A program made the position numbers and the translations under genes. Shown in pieces: positions 45,627-55,622 of a stretch of 64,000 nt of DNA. This DNA comes from Pseudomonas sediminis (GTDB lineage Bacteria > Pseudomonadota > Gammaproteobacteria > Pseudomonadales > Pseudomonadaceae): contig NZ_NIQU01000004.1 of assembly GCF_002741105.1 (NCBI RefSeq), positions 294,408-358,407 of the forward strand, read 5' to 3'. The notes under the pieces were generated by a model. That model made no database searches. It was not told the origin of the DNA and saw only the letters and a list, made by a program, of their open reading frames with translations. Numbering within the stretch: position 1 is the first letter of the stretch; the number at the start of each line of letters is the position of its first letter.

Positions 45627-46034
45627 TCAGCGATACAAGGCGCACAGCGGCTCGATCTTGTCGCCTTTGACGTAGGAGAAGCTCAGTTTGTGGCCTTCGA
45701 TCTCCATGCCCAGCTCCATGGTCTTGGCATTGAACGCCAGTACCTGCAGATCGAAGCTCTGGTAGGGCGAGGTGATGTGGATCGTCTGGCCATCCTCGCT
45801 GAGGCGATAGTCAGAGACTTCCACCTCCCGATCGCCCGGCTCTGCGCAATTGAACGGATGCAGGTCGCTCTTGCCATCGGCCTTGAACTCCACCACGTTG
45901 GCGATGCCATTGTTCAGCGGTGTCATGGCCCAGATGCCGAGCAGTTGCTCCTGGCTATCGACCTTGGCGGCGTTGGCCAAGGCGTTCGCGCTCGAGGCAA
46001 CGGCAAGCAGGGAGACGAATAGCAGTTTGCTCAT
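45627..46034 (-). CDS. Hypothetical secreted protein
   Basis: A 135-residue protein with a signal peptide (about 1-22, MSKLLFVSLLAVASSANALA). The mature part, about 113 residues, is beta-rich (LLGIWAMTPLNNGIANVVEFKADG), like small lipocalin-type folds, but I cannot assign a family. Two cysteines could form a disulfide. Function unknown. Confidence 0.75.
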   Translation of the reverse strand: MSKLLFVSLLAVASSANALANAAKVDSQEQLLGIWAMTPLNNGIANVVEFKADGKSDLHPFNCAEPGDREVEVSDYRLSEDGQTIHITSPYQSFDLQVLAFNAKTMELGMEIEGHKLSFSYVKGDKIEPLCALYR

Positions 46035-46163
46035 GGGATTTCCTTATCAGGTAATGGAGCACGCTCACAGCGAACGAGCGGCGCAGATGCTACTGACTTT
46101 CAGGTGCTTTGTGGGCACGGATGACGCAGATGCCACCTCGTCGATCACCGGACAATCGCCACG

Positions 46164-46198
46164 AAAAAGCCGCTGAAGGGTCGTCCTCCAGCGGCTTT
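46164..46198 (-). terminator. Terminator after the YbaL gene
   Basis: AAAGCCGCTG at 46166-46175 pairs with CAGCGGCTTT at 46189-46198. The minus-strand T run follows directly. It lies 11 bp past the antiporter stop. Confidence 0.88.
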
Positions 46199-46209
46199 AT
46201 CATCGCCTG

Positions 46210-47940
46210 TCAGTGACCGTGCGCCGGGCTTTGCTCTGCGTGCGACTGAGCCGGGGCGAACTTGGAAAGGACGTGGTCCTTCATCCCGCGTGCCAGTTCT
46301 TCCTCATCGAAGAACACCTCGCCGAAACCTTCGCGGCGGAAGATTTCCACCGCATCGGCGCTGTGCGTACGGATCACGACTTCTACCTGCGGGTTCAGCG
46401 CCCGCGCAGTTTCGACCATGCGCTGCACGTTCAGCGGATCGGGCGTGGCGATCACCAGCATCGATGCCTTGGCGATGTGCGCCTGGATCAGCGTACCCGG
46501 CTCGGCCGAGTCACCGCTGACCGCGGCGATGCCCTGACCACGGATCTGCTCGACCCGCTCGCGATTCTGCTCGACCACGACGAAAGGAATGCCGCGCTCC
46601 AGCAAGGCCTTGGTAATACGTCGGCCGACTCGGCCGTAGCCAACCACCACCACTTGCCCCTCGAGGTACTTGCGCTCGGTGCTGGCCGGCAGCACCGCCA
46701 GCGGGTCTTCACGGAACTCAAGGCGTCGAGCCAGAGCTGAACGTCGCAGAGCCAGCTCTTTGATCGGTTTGATGCAGGCAAACACCAGCGGATTGAGGGC
46801 AATCGAGATCAGCGCGCCAGCCAGCACCAGGCTCATGCCCTCAGCCGACAGCAGGCCCAGGTCCTTGCCCAGCCCAGCGAGGATGAAGGAGAACTCGCCG
46901 ATCTGCGCCAGACTCGCCGCCACGGTCAGGGCGGTGCTCAGGGGATAACGGAAAGCCAGAACCAGTAGCGCAGCTGCCAGGCCCTTGCCGACGATGATGA
47001 TGGCCACCACGGCCAGAACACGCAGCGGCTCTTCGATCAGCACGGCCGGCTCGAACAACATGCCAACCGAGACGAAGAACAGCACCGAGAAAGCATCACG
47101 CAGCGGCAGCGACTCTTCAGCCGCACGGTGCGAGAGATCCGACTCGCGCATCACCGTACCCGCGAAGAAGGCGCCAAGCGCGAAAGACACATGAAACAGC
47201 ACCGCTGCGCCATAGGCGATGCCAATGGCGGCGGCAACCACGGACAGTGTGAACAGCTCGCGCGAGCCGGTCTTGGCAATCTGCAGTAGCAACCAGGGCA
47301 GCACGCGGCGCCCGACCACCAGCATCAGTGCGATGAAAATAGCCACCTGCAGCAGCGTCATGCCCAGCACCTGCCACAGCGGCGTGCCGATATCGGCACC
47401 GACTACCTTGCCGCCGAGCATGCCAGCCAGTGGCGGCAGCAGTACCAATACCAGTACGGTGGCCAGGTCTTCCACCACCAGCCAGCCTACGGCGATGCGG
47501 CCATTCATCGAATCGGTGATGCCGCGCGTTTCCAATGCCTTGAGCAGCACCACGGTGCTGGCGCAGGACAGCGACAGCCCGAGCAACAGGCTCTCGCCGA
47601 AAGTCCAACCCCACCAACTGGCGACACCAAGACCGAGCACGGAGGCCATGCTCATCTGCACGACCGCGCCCGGCAGTGCGATCTTCTTCACCGCCAACAG
47701 GTCTTTCAGGGAGAAATGCAAACCGACGCCGAACATCAGCAGCATCACACCGATCTCGAGCAACTGCGGGGCCAGTTCCATGTCCGCAACGACACCAGGG
47801 GTCGCCGGACCCAGCGCGATACCCGCCAACAGATAACCCACCAACGCCGGCAGCTTCAGCTTTTCTGCGATAAAGCCAAAGATCAGAGCCAGGCCGAAGC
47901 CACCGGCCAACATGGTGATGAGGGATATGTTGTGCTCCAT
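46210..47940 (-). CDS. ybaL: Kef-type K+/H+ antiporter (YbaL-like)
   Basis: A 576-residue CPA2 antiporter with a C-terminal RCK/TrkA-N domain. About 12 membrane helices (1-about 385) are followed by VVVGYGRVGRRITKALLERG (about 415-435, NAD-binding GxGxxG) and a short His-rich tail. ATG 47940 is preceded by AGGAGG; the longer frame is not needed. It probably exchanges potassium for protons under stress. Confidence 0.92.
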   Translation of the reverse strand: MEHNISLITMLAGGFGLALIFGFIAEKLKLPALVGYLLAGIALGPATPGVVADMELAPQLLEIGVMLLMFGVGLHFSLKDLLAVKKIALPGAVVQMSMASVLGLGVASWWGWTFGESLLLGLSLSCASTVVLLKALETRGITDSMNGRIAVGWLVVEDLATVLVLVLLPPLAGMLGGKVVGADIGTPLWQVLGMTLLQVAIFIALMLVVGRRVLPWLLLQIAKTGSRELFTLSVVAAAIGIAYGAAVLFHVSFALGAFFAGTVMRESDLSHRAAEESLPLRDAFSVLFFVSVGMLFEPAVLIEEPLRVLAVVAIIIVGKGLAAALLVLAFRYPLSTALTVAASLAQIGEFSFILAGLGKDLGLLSAEGMSLVLAGALISIALNPLVFACIKPIKELALRRSALARRLEFREDPLAVLPASTERKYLEGQVVVVGYGRVGRRITKALLERGIPFVVVEQNRERVEQIRGQGIAAVSGDSAEPGTLIQAHIAKASMLVIATPDPLNVQRMVETARALNPQVEVVIRTHSADAVEIFRREGFGEVFFDEEELARGMKDHVLSKFAPAQSHAEQSPAHGH

Positions 47941-48222
47941 CGCACCTCCTGCTGAATCGAGTTTGCCTGCCACTGCACCTGCGCCGCGGCCATATATTTC
48001 TTTAAAGAATAAGAAGCGAGTCTTATATCACGCTTTCAACTCTCCAATTTTTTCACTCGGCTATTCATTCAGGCAGTGTTGTGCAAAGTATTGACTGGAT
48101 GACTGCAGCGGCCGTCTTAGACGCGCTGCTGCCACGCACGCCATTCATCGGAAGACTCATGCCATGGCGGGCCCGGCGGATATCCGGCAACCTGGATACA
48201 AGCACAAGAAAGGAGTCCAGCC

Positions 48223-48966
48223 ATGAGCAAGAACCTGCTAATCACTGGCGCCAGCCGAGGCATTGGTCGCGCAGCTGCCCTGCTGGCTGCCGCTGACGGC
48301 TGGGCAGTCGGCGTGAACTACCGCAATGACCGTGCCGCCGCCGATGAGGTGGTGGCGCAGATCGAGGCCATGGGCGGCAAGGCCGTCGCGCTGCCTGGCG
48401 ACGTCGCCAATGAAGAGGACGTGCTGCGCCTGTTCAAGGCCATGGATCAATTCGGTCCGCTGCACGGCCTGGTGGTCAATGCCGGCATCGTCGCCCCGCC
48501 CATGCCGCTGCTGGACATGAGCAGCGAGCGGTTGCGCCGTATGTTCGAGGTCAACGTACTGGGCAGCTACCTCACCGCACGCGAGGGCGCCCGACGCATG
48601 GCCCGCAGCCGCGGTGGGGACGGGGGATCGATGGTGTTGGTGTCATCGGTAGCCGCCAGCCTTGGCTCACCCTTCGAATACGTCGACTATGCCGGCGCCA
48701 AAGGTGCCATGGATGTCCTGACCCGCGGCCTGGCCAAGGAGTTGGGCGGCGAGGGTGTACGGGTCAACGCCGTGCGCCCGGGGCTGATCGATACCGAGAT
48801 TCACGCCAGCGGCGGCCAGCCGGATCGCGCCGAACGCCTGGGCAAGGCGACACCGCTGGGCCGCGCCGGCCGCGCCGAGGAAGTCGCCGAAGCCATCGTC
48901 TGGCTACTCGGTGACAAAGCCAGCTACACCACCGGCGCGCTGATCGATATCGCCGGCGGGCGTTGA
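48223..48966 (+). CDS. Short-chain dehydrogenase/reductase (SDR)
   Basis: A 247-residue classical SDR. The cofactor motif is TGASRGIG (8-15), NAG is at 86-88, the catalytic Ser is at about 142, and YxxxK is Y156-K160. It resembles YgfF-type and glucose-1-dehydrogenase-like enzymes, but substrate is not predictable. AAGGAG precedes ATG 48223. It is convergent with dkgB. Confidence 0.9.
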   Translation: MSKNLLITGASRGIGRAAALLAAADGWAVGVNYRNDRAAADEVVAQIEAMGGKAVALPGDVANEEDVLRLFKAMDQFGPLHGLVVNAGIVAPPMPLLDMSSERLRRMFEVNVLGSYLTAREGARRMARSRGGDGGSMVLVSSVAASLGSPFEYVDYAGAKGAMDVLTRGLAKELGGEGVRVNAVRPGLIDTEIHASGGQPDRAERLGKATPLGRAGRAEEVAEAIVWLLGDKASYTTGALIDIAGGR

Positions 48967-48992
48967 GGCACAGCCACTATCCCTGCATACCC

Positions 48993-49009
48993 GGTGCGCA
49001 CGGCGCACC
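48993..49009. repeat. Small palindrome between convergent SDR and dkgB
   Basis: GGTGCGC-ACG-GCGCACC is a perfect 7-bp-arm palindrome. The motif resembles a short interspersed palindrome common in pseudomonads and may help termination. Confidence 0.5.
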
Positions 49010-49076
49010 CTAGGTGTCCGGCGCCAGGCAGGTGCGGCCTGCGCACCGCTGGCAATCCGTACGAATGTACGAGTGC

Positions 49077-49880
49077 TCAATCCCAGCGCGGCGCGAAGCC
49101 CGGGTTGGCGACGCGCTCGCCACGCTCCAGAGTGGTGATGGCGGCCATATCCTCTTCGCTCAAACGCAATTCGGCAGCGGCCAGATTGGCCGCCAGATTC
49201 TCACGCTTGGTCGAGGACGGAATCACCGCATAGCCCTGCTGCAGCGACCAGGCCAGGGCCACCTGCGCTGGGCTAGCGCCGTGGGCAGCGGCGATACGCT
49301 GGATCACCGGCTCGGCCAACACCTTGCCGTAGGCCAGCGGCATGTAGGCGGTGAGGTGGATGCCCTGCTGCCGGGCGAACTCCACCAACTTGCGGTTCTG
49401 CAGCAGCGGATGGATTTCCACCTGGTTGGTGGCGATCTCCTCCACACCCACCGCATCGATGGCCTCGCGCAAATGAACGATGGTGAAGTTGGACACGCCA
49501 ATCGCTGCCGTCAGCCCCTGGCGCTTGGCCTCCAGCAGCTCACCCAGGTATTGCGCGACGGGAAGCTCATCGTTCGGCGACGGCCAGTGGATCAACGTCA
49601 GATCGACCCGCTCCAGGCCCAGACGCTGCAGGCTCTCCTGCAGACTGGGAACCACTCGGCCGTTGCCGAGGTTCTCGGTCCAGATCTTGGTGGTGACGAA
49701 CAACTCATCCCGCGCCACGTTGCTGGCGGCGATGGACTGGCCGACCTCGGCCTCGTTGCCGTAGATCTGTGCCGTGTCGATATGCCGGTAACCCAGTTCC
49801 AAACCCGTACGCACCGAGTCGATAGCGATCTGATCCTTGAGGCGGAAGGTACCGAGGCCGAAGGGGGGAATGAATTTCAT
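49077..49880 (-). CDS. dkgB: Aldo/keto reductase, DkgB type
   Basis: A 267-residue aldo/keto reductase with the full tetrad D35, Y40, K65 and H98 ([24 protein letters not shown]). It is close to 2,5-diketo-D-gluconate reductase B / methylglyoxal reductase. The C-terminal NADPH motif IPSSTKREN is present. ATG 49880 has GAGG upstream. A YafC-like LysR gene lies divergently upstream, the same pairing as in E. coli. Confidence 0.93.
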   Translation of the reverse strand: MKFIPPFGLGTFRLKDQIAIDSVRTGLELGYRHIDTAQIYGNEAEVGQSIAASNVARDELFVTTKIWTENLGNGRVVPSLQESLQRLGLERVDLTLIHWPSPNDELPVAQYLGELLEAKRQGLTAAIGVSNFTIVHLREAIDAVGVEEIATNQVEIHPLLQNRKLVEFARQQGIHLTAYMPLAYGKVLAEPVIQRIAAAHGASPAQVALAWSLQQGYAVIPSSTKRENLAANLAAAELRLSEEDMAAITTLERGERVANPGFAPRWD

Positions 49881-50084
49881 GACGAAGATCCTCACAGGTC
49901 GTGAATGGATGGCCGATCAGCAGACCGGCAGGGACTGAATGATTCGGCCTGACTCAACGGGTAAAAGTTGCAGGCCCGAGATAAAGGGCGAGCAGCAGAC
50001 AGGCTTGCTGGGGAGCAGTATCCGCGCCAGACTCATGCGGAAAAATCTACCAAGCCAGCAAACACCTTTGACTGAAGAGCAACA

Positions 50085-50978
50085 ATGAAGACCAGCCTGG
50101 AAGAAATGCTCGCCTTCGTCAGCGTGGTCGACTGTGGCTCGATCAGCGCCGCCGCCGAGCAGCTCGAACAAACCGCGTCCGGTGTCAGCCGTGCCCTCAG
50201 CCGGCTTGAGGAAAAACTCGCCGTCACCTTGCTACGCCGCACCACCCGGCGCCTGGAGCTGACCGAGGAGGGCGAAGTGTTCCTGGCCCAGGCGCGGCGC
50301 ATCCTGGCCAGCGTCGAGGAAGCCGAGGAGCAGATGACCCTGCGCCGCCAGGCACCGTCCGGGCGCTTGCGCATCAACACCGCCTCGCCCTTCATGCTGC
50401 ACGTGATCGTGCCGCTGATTGGCGATTTCCGTGCGCTCTATCCACAGATCGAACTGGAGTTGAACAGCGACGACCGCATCATCGACCTGCTGGAACGCCG
50501 CACCGACCTGGCCATTCGCATCGGCAACCTGCCAGACTCCAGCCTGCACGCCCGACCGCTTTACCACAGCCGCCGCCGCGTACTGGCCAGCCCCGATTAC
50601 CTTCGCCGGCACGGCAACCCGATACGCACCGAAGACCTGGCCGGACACAGCCTGATCGGCTTCACCGAACCGGACAGCCTCAACGAATGGCCGCTGCGCC
50701 ATGCCCTCGGCGAGCGCTGGCGCATCACCCCGAGCCTGCGGGCCTCCAGTGGCGACACGATCCTCGAACTGGCCCTGGCCGGCGAAGGCCTGGTGTGTCT
50801 GTCGGACTTCATGACCGATGCCACCCGCGCCAGCGGCGCGCTGGTGGAAGTACTGGCCGAGCAGCGCGTGGAGGTGCGCCAGCCGATCAACGCGGTGTAC
50901 TACCGCAACACCGCGCTGGCGTCGCGCATCACCTGCTTTCTCGATTTTCTCAGCGAGCGACTGGGCAGCCCAACCTGA
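50085..50978 (+). CDS. LysR-family regulator (YafC-like)
   Basis: A 297-residue LysR regulator. The helix-turn-helix is at about 18-40 (GSISAAAEQLEQTASGVSRAL), and the effector domain starts near 90 with GRLRINTASPFMLHVIVPL. It is divergent from dkgB, 204 bp apart, and is likely its regulator and autoregulator. The effector is not known. Confidence 0.9.
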   Translation: MKTSLEEMLAFVSVVDCGSISAAAEQLEQTASGVSRALSRLEEKLAVTLLRRTTRRLELTEEGEVFLAQARRILASVEEAEEQMTLRRQAPSGRLRINTASPFMLHVIVPLIGDFRALYPQIELELNSDDRIIDLLERRTDLAIRIGNLPDSSLHARPLYHSRRRVLASPDYLRRHGNPIRTEDLAGHSLIGFTEPDSLNEWPLRHALGERWRITPSLRASSGDTILELALAGEGLVCLSDFMTDATRASGALVEVLAEQRVEVRQPINAVYYRNTALASRITCFLDFLSERLGSPT

Positions 50979-50987
50979 GACACAACG

Positions 50988-51018
50988 AAAAAGGGCGACT
51001 CTTTGAGTCGCCCTTTTT
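50988..51018. terminator. Bidirectional terminator between LysR and pbpG
   Basis: A 13-bp perfect stem (AAAAAGGGCGACT and complement) with a 5-nt loop, A and T runs included. It serves both convergent genes. Confidence 0.93.
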
Positions 51019-51035
51019 GCATCATCAGCCTGAGG

Positions 51036-51938
51036 TCACTGTGCAGCCTGCAGGCTCCACTCGGCCAGCTTCTGCTGCTTGTAGCTGAGCGCCGCAGCCG
51101 GCACCGGAGTGACCTTGCCAGTCTCCATCCAGCGCTTTAGGCGGTTGGCGTCGGCCATGTGGGTGTACTTGCCGAAGGCACCGAGCACCACGAACGCAAC
51201 CGGGCGGTTAGCGATGGTGGTGGCCATCACCAGGCAACGGCCGGCAGCATTGGTGAAGCCGGTCTTGCTCAGGTTGATGTTCCAGTCCGCCTTGCGCACC
51301 AGTGCGTTGGTGTTGCGAAAGCCCAGCGTGTAGTTGGGCTTGCGGAAGGCCACGGTGGCTTCGGAGTCGGTGCTGAACTGGTGAATCAACGCATACTGGT
51401 TGGCCGCCTTGACCATCAGCGCCAGGTCGCGCGCGGTGGCGACATTCTGCTCGGAGAGGCCGGTGGGCTCGACGAAATGGCTGTTGTGCATGCCCAGTGC
51501 CTTGGCCTTGGCGTTCATCGCCGCAACGAAGGCGCCATGGCCGCCCGGATAATGGTGCGCAAGGCTGGCGGCGGCACGGTTCTCCGAGGACATCAACGCC
51601 AGGTGCAGCATCTCGCGGCGGGTGATCTCGCTGCCGATACGCACGCGGGAGAACACGCCCTGCATCTCATGGGTGTCGCGGATGGTGATTGGCAGCACCT
51701 CGTCCAGCGGCAGCTTGGCATCGAGCACCACCATGGCGGTCATCAGCTTGGTGACCGAGGCGACCGGCAGGCGCAGATCCGGATTACTGGAATAGAGCTC
51801 CTGGCCAGTCTTCAGGTCGATCAGCAATGCGCTACCAGCGGCCAGCTCCTGCTTGGGCTGGGCCGGCGCGGCCTGGAGGTTCGAAACAACAAGGCTGCCG
51901 CACAGCAGCAAGCCCAAAATCGAATGACGGAGTTTCAC
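51036..51938 (-). CDS. pbpG: D-alanyl-D-alanine endopeptidase PbpG (PBP7)
   Basis: A 300-residue peptidase S11 protein with signal peptide (cut about residue 23). The catalytic motifs are SVTK (S61, K64), SEN (118-120) and KTG (225-227), all intact. It cleaves D-Ala-meso-DAP cross-links in the periplasm. It starts at GTG 51938; no better start is in frame. Confidence 0.95.
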   Translation of the reverse strand: MKLRHSILGLLLCGSLVVSNLQAAPAQPKQELAAGSALLIDLKTGQELYSSNPDLRLPVASVTKLMTAMVVLDAKLPLDEVLPITIRDTHEMQGVFSRVRIGSEITRREMLHLALMSSENRAAASLAHHYPGGHGAFVAAMNAKAKALGMHNSHFVEPTGLSEQNVATARDLALMVKAANQYALIHQFSTDSEATVAFRKPNYTLGFRNTNALVRKADWNINLSKTGFTNAAGRCLVMATTIANRPVAFVVLGAFGKYTHMADANRLKRWMETGKVTPVPAAALSYKQQKLAEWSLQAAQ

Positions 51939-52051
51939 GGTTCACTTCACCGGTTGGAGTGTGGGGGCCGCTGGCAGACGTGGAAAACGACCGGTTAGAG
52001 CGGCGGCGACCAGTATAGAGACTCACGCTTGGCTATTGCAGTATGGCCCGA

Positions 52052-52972
52052 TCAAACGGTTACTGCTGGCGAATCCAGCTCGGCCTGCAACCAGTCGACG
52101 AAACGCGCGGTCAGGCGCTGACGACGCTTGCGCTCGGGTAGTACCAGGTAATAGCCAAGTGCCGAATGCGCCTCGGCATCACCCAGACGACAGAGCAGCC
52201 CCTGAGCCAGAAGTTCATCCACCAGATGGCGCCAGCCGATGGCCACCCCTTGCCCGGCAATCGCCGCCTGGATCAACAGGGTGTAGTTGTCGAAGCGCAG
52301 CGCGCCGGGTGTAGGCAGGCTGGCGATACCCAGCGCGCGAAACAGACCATCCCAGTCGAACCAGCGCGAACGGTGCTCGGGCCGCAGGTGCAGCAACGGC
52401 AGGTCGACCAGCGCTGAGATCGGCAGCGGCGGCTGGCGCTCGCCGAGCAGCCGCGGGCTGCACACCGGGAACACCTCCTCGCGAAACAGCAAGTGTGCCT
52501 CGCCGTGCTTGAAACGGCCGTCACCGAAGCGGATCGCCACGTCGATGTCGCTGGGCACCGTGGCCGGGTCACGCTCGCTGGTGATCAGGCTGACGTCCAC
52601 CTCCGGGTACAGGCGATTGAAGCGCTGCAGGCGTGGCATCAACCAGTAAGCGGCGAAGGCGAAGTCGGTGGCCACCTGCAGCACCTCATGCTGCTGCCGT
52701 GCAGTGACGGCGACGAGCCCGGCATCGAGGCTGGCCAGTCCCTCCTGCACATGAGCCAGCAACAGCTCACCGGCTTCGGTCAGCACGATGCCGCGATAGA
52801 CGCGGTCGAACAGCCGCGTGGCCAGTTGCTGCTCCAGGCGCTTGATCTGCTGACTGATAGCCGGCTGGCTGCTGCCCAATTCACTGGCGGCGGCGGTGAA
52901 ACTGAGCTGGCGCGCGGCCGACTCGAACACCCGCAACGCGTCGAGCGACAGTCCATCGATGGCTTTAAACAT
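52052..52972 (-). CDS. LysR-family regulator of choline-sulfate use (BetR-type)
   Basis: A 306-residue LysR protein, GcvA-like branch. The helix-turn-helix is at about 20-43 (LSFTAAASELGSSQPAISQQ), and the C-terminal WRHLVDELLAQGLL fits. It is divergent from betC with 113 bp between; the same pairing is conserved in other pseudomonads, where it is annotated as the choline-sulfate utilisation regulator. A dyad covers its own start region. Confidence 0.88.
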   Translation of the reverse strand: MFKAIDGLSLDALRVFESAARQLSFTAAASELGSSQPAISQQIKRLEQQLATRLFDRVYRGIVLTEAGELLLAHVQEGLASLDAGLVAVTARQQHEVLQVATDFAFAAYWLMPRLQRFNRLYPEVDVSLITSERDPATVPSDIDVAIRFGDGRFKHGEAHLLFREEVFPVCSPRLLGERQPPLPISALVDLPLLHLRPEHRSRWFDWDGLFRALGIASLPTPGALRFDNYTLLIQAAIAGQGVAIGWRHLVDELLAQGLLCRLGDAEAHSALGYYLVLPERKRRQRLTARFVDWLQAELDSPAVTV

Positions 52973-52985
52973 AAGCTCTGCTTAT
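52971..52985. promoter_or_regulatory. LysR-type dyad at the regulator start
   Basis: ATAAGC-TCT-GCTTAT is a perfect palindrome and contains a T-N11-A LysR box. It overlaps the regulator start codon, so it fits autorepression and control of betC. Confidence 0.6.
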
Positions 52986-53085
52986 CCAAGGCATGTGTCG
53001 CAGCTGGGTTTACCCTACTATCTTTATACCGGAATCATGGAGCAAGCACTGTCGCATAAACCAACAGTATGGAATACCCGCCACC

Positions 53086-54594
53086 ATGAAGCGCCCGAAC
53101 ATCCTCTTCATCATGGCCGACCAGATGGCCGCGCCGATCCTGCCACTGCACGATGCCGCCTCGCCGGTGCAGATGCCCAACCTGATGAAACTGGCCGAGC
53201 AGGCCGTGGTGTTCGACTCGGCCTACTGCAACAGCCCGCTCTGCGCGCCGTCGCGCTTCACCCTGGTCAGCGGGCGGCTGCCCTCGAAGATCGGCGCCTA
53301 TGACAATGCCGCCGACTTCCCCGCCGACGTACCGACCTACGCCCACTACCTGCGCCGCCTCGGCTATCGCACGGCGCTGTCGGGCAAGATGCACTTCTGC
53401 GGCCCCGACCAGTTGCACGGCTACGAAGAACGCCTGACCAGCGACATCTACCCGGCCGACTACGGCTGGGCGGTGAACTGGGACGAGCCGGAGGTACGCG
53501 CCAGTTGGTACCACAACATGTCCTCGGTACTGCAGGCCGGCCCCTGCGTGCGCAGCAACCAGCTGGATTTCGACGAAGAGGTGGTGTTCAAGGCCCGTCA
53601 GTACCTCTACGACCATGTGCGCATGACCCCGGAGCAGCCGTTCTGCCTGACCGTGTCGATGACCCACCCGCATGACCCCTACACCATCCCGCGTGAGTAC
53701 TGGGATCGCTACGAGGGCGTGGACATCCCCCTGCCGCGCCAACACCTCGAGCAGGCCGAGCAGGACCCGCACTCGCAGCGCATCCTCAAGGTCATCGACC
53801 TGTGGGACAAGCCACTGCCCGAGGACAAGATTCGCGACGCCCGCCGCGCCTATTTCGGCGCTTGCAGCTACATCGACGACAACATCGGCAAACTGCTGAA
53901 GACCCTCGAGGAATGCGGCCTGGCCGAAGACACCCTGATCGTCTTCTCCGGCGACCACGGCGACATGCTTGGCGAGCGCGGCCTCTGGTACAAGATGCAC
54001 TGGTTCGAGATGTCCGCCCGCGTGCCGCTGTTGGTGCATGCGCCGAAGCGCTTCGCCGCGCATCGGGTCAGCCAGTCGGTTTCGACCCTCGATCTCTTGC
54101 CGACGCTGGTTGAACTGGCCGGCGGCCAGGTCGAGCAGGGGCTAGAGCTGGAGGGCCACTCGCTGCTGCCGCACCTGCAGGGCAAGGGCGGCCATGACGA
54201 AGTGCTCGGCGAGTACATGGCCGAAGGCACCGTCAGCCCGCTGATGATGATCCGCCGTGGTCCCTGGAAATTCGTCTATTCCGAGCAGGACCCGCTGTTG
54301 CTGTTCAATCTCGACAGCGACCCGCAGGAGCGCCGCAACCTCACCAACTGCAGCGAGCACAAAGGCATCCTCGCCGGCTTCCTGGCCGAGGCCCGCGAAC
54401 GCTGGGACATCCCGGCGATCCACGCCGCCACCCTGGCCAGCCAGCGCCGCCGCCGATTTGTGGCTGAGGCCCTGAGCCAGGGCAAATTGACCAGTTGGGA
54501 TCACCAGCCAATGGTCGACGCCAGCCAGCAGTACATGCGCAACCATATCGATCTCGATGACCTGGAGCGTCGCGCCCGTTTTCCCCAGGTATGA
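53086..54594 (+). CDS. betC: Choline-sulfatase BetC
   Basis: A 502-residue type I sulfatase that releases choline and sulfate from choline-O-sulfate. The formylglycine signature is CAPSRF with Cys53; NILFIMADQM supplies a metal aspartate (D12), and FSGDHGDMLGERGLWYKMHWFE the C-terminal metal site. The C-terminal extension typical of BetC is present (SQQYMRNHIDLDDLERRARFP, in part). ATG 53086 gives MKRPNILF; the upstream frame is not coding. Confidence 0.96.
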   Translation: MKRPNILFIMADQMAAPILPLHDAASPVQMPNLMKLAEQAVVFDSAYCNSPLCAPSRFTLVSGRLPSKIGAYDNAADFPADVPTYAHYLRRLGYRTALSGKMHFCGPDQLHGYEERLTSDIYPADYGWAVNWDEPEVRASWYHNMSSVLQAGPCVRSNQLDFDEEVVFKARQYLYDHVRMTPEQPFCLTVSMTHPHDPYTIPREYWDRYEGVDIPLPRQHLEQAEQDPHSQRILKVIDLWDKPLPEDKIRDARRAYFGACSYIDDNIGKLLKTLEECGLAEDTLIVFSGDHGDMLGERGLWYKMHWFEMSARVPLLVHAPKRFAAHRVSQSVSTLDLLPTLVELAGGQVEQGLELEGHSLLPHLQGKGGHDEVLGEYMAEGTVSPLMMIRRGPWKFVYSEQDPLLLFNLDSDPQERRNLTNCSEHKGILAGFLAEARERWDIPAIHAATLASQRRRRFVAEALSQGKLTSWDHQPMVDASQQYMRNHIDLDDLERRARFPQV

Positions 54595-54643
54595 ACCTTT
54601 GCCTACTGCCGCCCCCAAAACAGAAGAAAAAAGGAGAGACGCC

Positions 54644-55564
54644 ATGAACCGATTCAGCGTGCTACTACTCACCGCAGCGCTCACCAGTGCCGGCAACGTC
54701 TGGGCCGAGGACGCCGCCTGCGCCACGGTCAAGCTGGGTGACCCGGGCTGGAGCGACATCGCCGTGACCAACGGCATCGCCAGCTTCCTGCTCGACGGCC
54801 TGGGCTACAAGGCGGAAAGCCAGACCCTGGCCGTGCCGATCATCTTTGCCGGCCTGCAGAAGGGCCAAGTCGACGTCTTCCTCGGCAACTGGATGCCGGC
54901 GCAGCAGAGCAACTACGACAAGTTCGTCGCCAGCGGCGAAGTGGACAAGCTGGCGCAGAACCTCGCAGGCACCGAGTACACCCTGGCGGTCCCGACCTAT
55001 GCCTATGAGGCAGGGGTGAAGACCTTCGCCGATCTGGACAAGCACGCCGACAAGTTCGGCAAGAAACTCTACGGTATCGCCTCCGGCTCACCGGCCAACG
55101 AGTCGATCAAGCAGATGATCGCCGCCGACGAGTTCGGCCTGGGTGACTGGAAGCTGGTGGAGTCCAGCGAACAGGCGATGCTGGTGCAGGTCGGCCGCGC
55201 GGTGAAACGCGATCAGTTCGTGGTCTTCCTCGGCTGGACCCCGCACCCGATGAACGTGCAGTACGACATGAAGTACCTGAAAGGCGGCGAGAAATATTTC
55301 GGCGATAGCGGCGAGGTCAACACCCTGGCGCGCAAGGGCTACGCCGCACAGTGTCCCAACGTCGGCAAGCTGCTGAGCAACCTCGCCTTCACCCAGGAGA
55401 TGGAAAACAGCATCATGGATCAGGTTCTGAGCAACCAGGCCAGCAACGACGCTGCGATCAAGGCCTGGCTGCAGGCCAACCCGCAGGTGCTCGATGGCTG
55501 GCTGGACGGCGTGACCACCCGCGACGGTGGCGACGGCCTGGCCGCCGTGAAGGCGCGACTTTGA
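54644..55564 (+). CDS. Choline/betaine-type ABC substrate-binding protein (stand-alone)
   Basis: A 306-residue periplasmic protein of the OpuAC/ChoX class. A signal peptide (about 1-21, ending VWA) is followed by GDPGWSDIAVTNG (W36), FLGNWMPAQ (W83), VPTYAY (Y119) and VVFLGWTPHPMN (W198). These Trp/Tyr residues form the aromatic box that binds quaternary amines such as choline. AAGGAG precedes ATG 54644. No permease or ATPase gene is nearby, so it must share transport parts made elsewhere. Probably binds choline or choline sulfate. Confidence 0.9.
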   Translation: MNRFSVLLLTAALTSAGNVWAEDAACATVKLGDPGWSDIAVTNGIASFLLDGLGYKAESQTLAVPIIFAGLQKGQVDVFLGNWMPAQQSNYDKFVASGEVDKLAQNLAGTEYTLAVPTYAYEAGVKTFADLDKHADKFGKKLYGIASGSPANESIKQMIAADEFGLGDWKLVESSEQAMLVQVGRAVKRDQFVVFLGWTPHPMNVQYDMKYLKGGEKYFGDSGEVNTLARKGYAAQCPNVGKLLSNLAFTQEMENSIMDQVLSNQASNDAAIKAWLQANPQVLDGWLDGVTTRDGGDGLAAVKARL

Positions 55565-55622
55565 ATTAACCGCGGCAAGTGAGTAGGGTGGAGTCGCCCG
55601 CGGCCCACCCTCGACCCGAACC

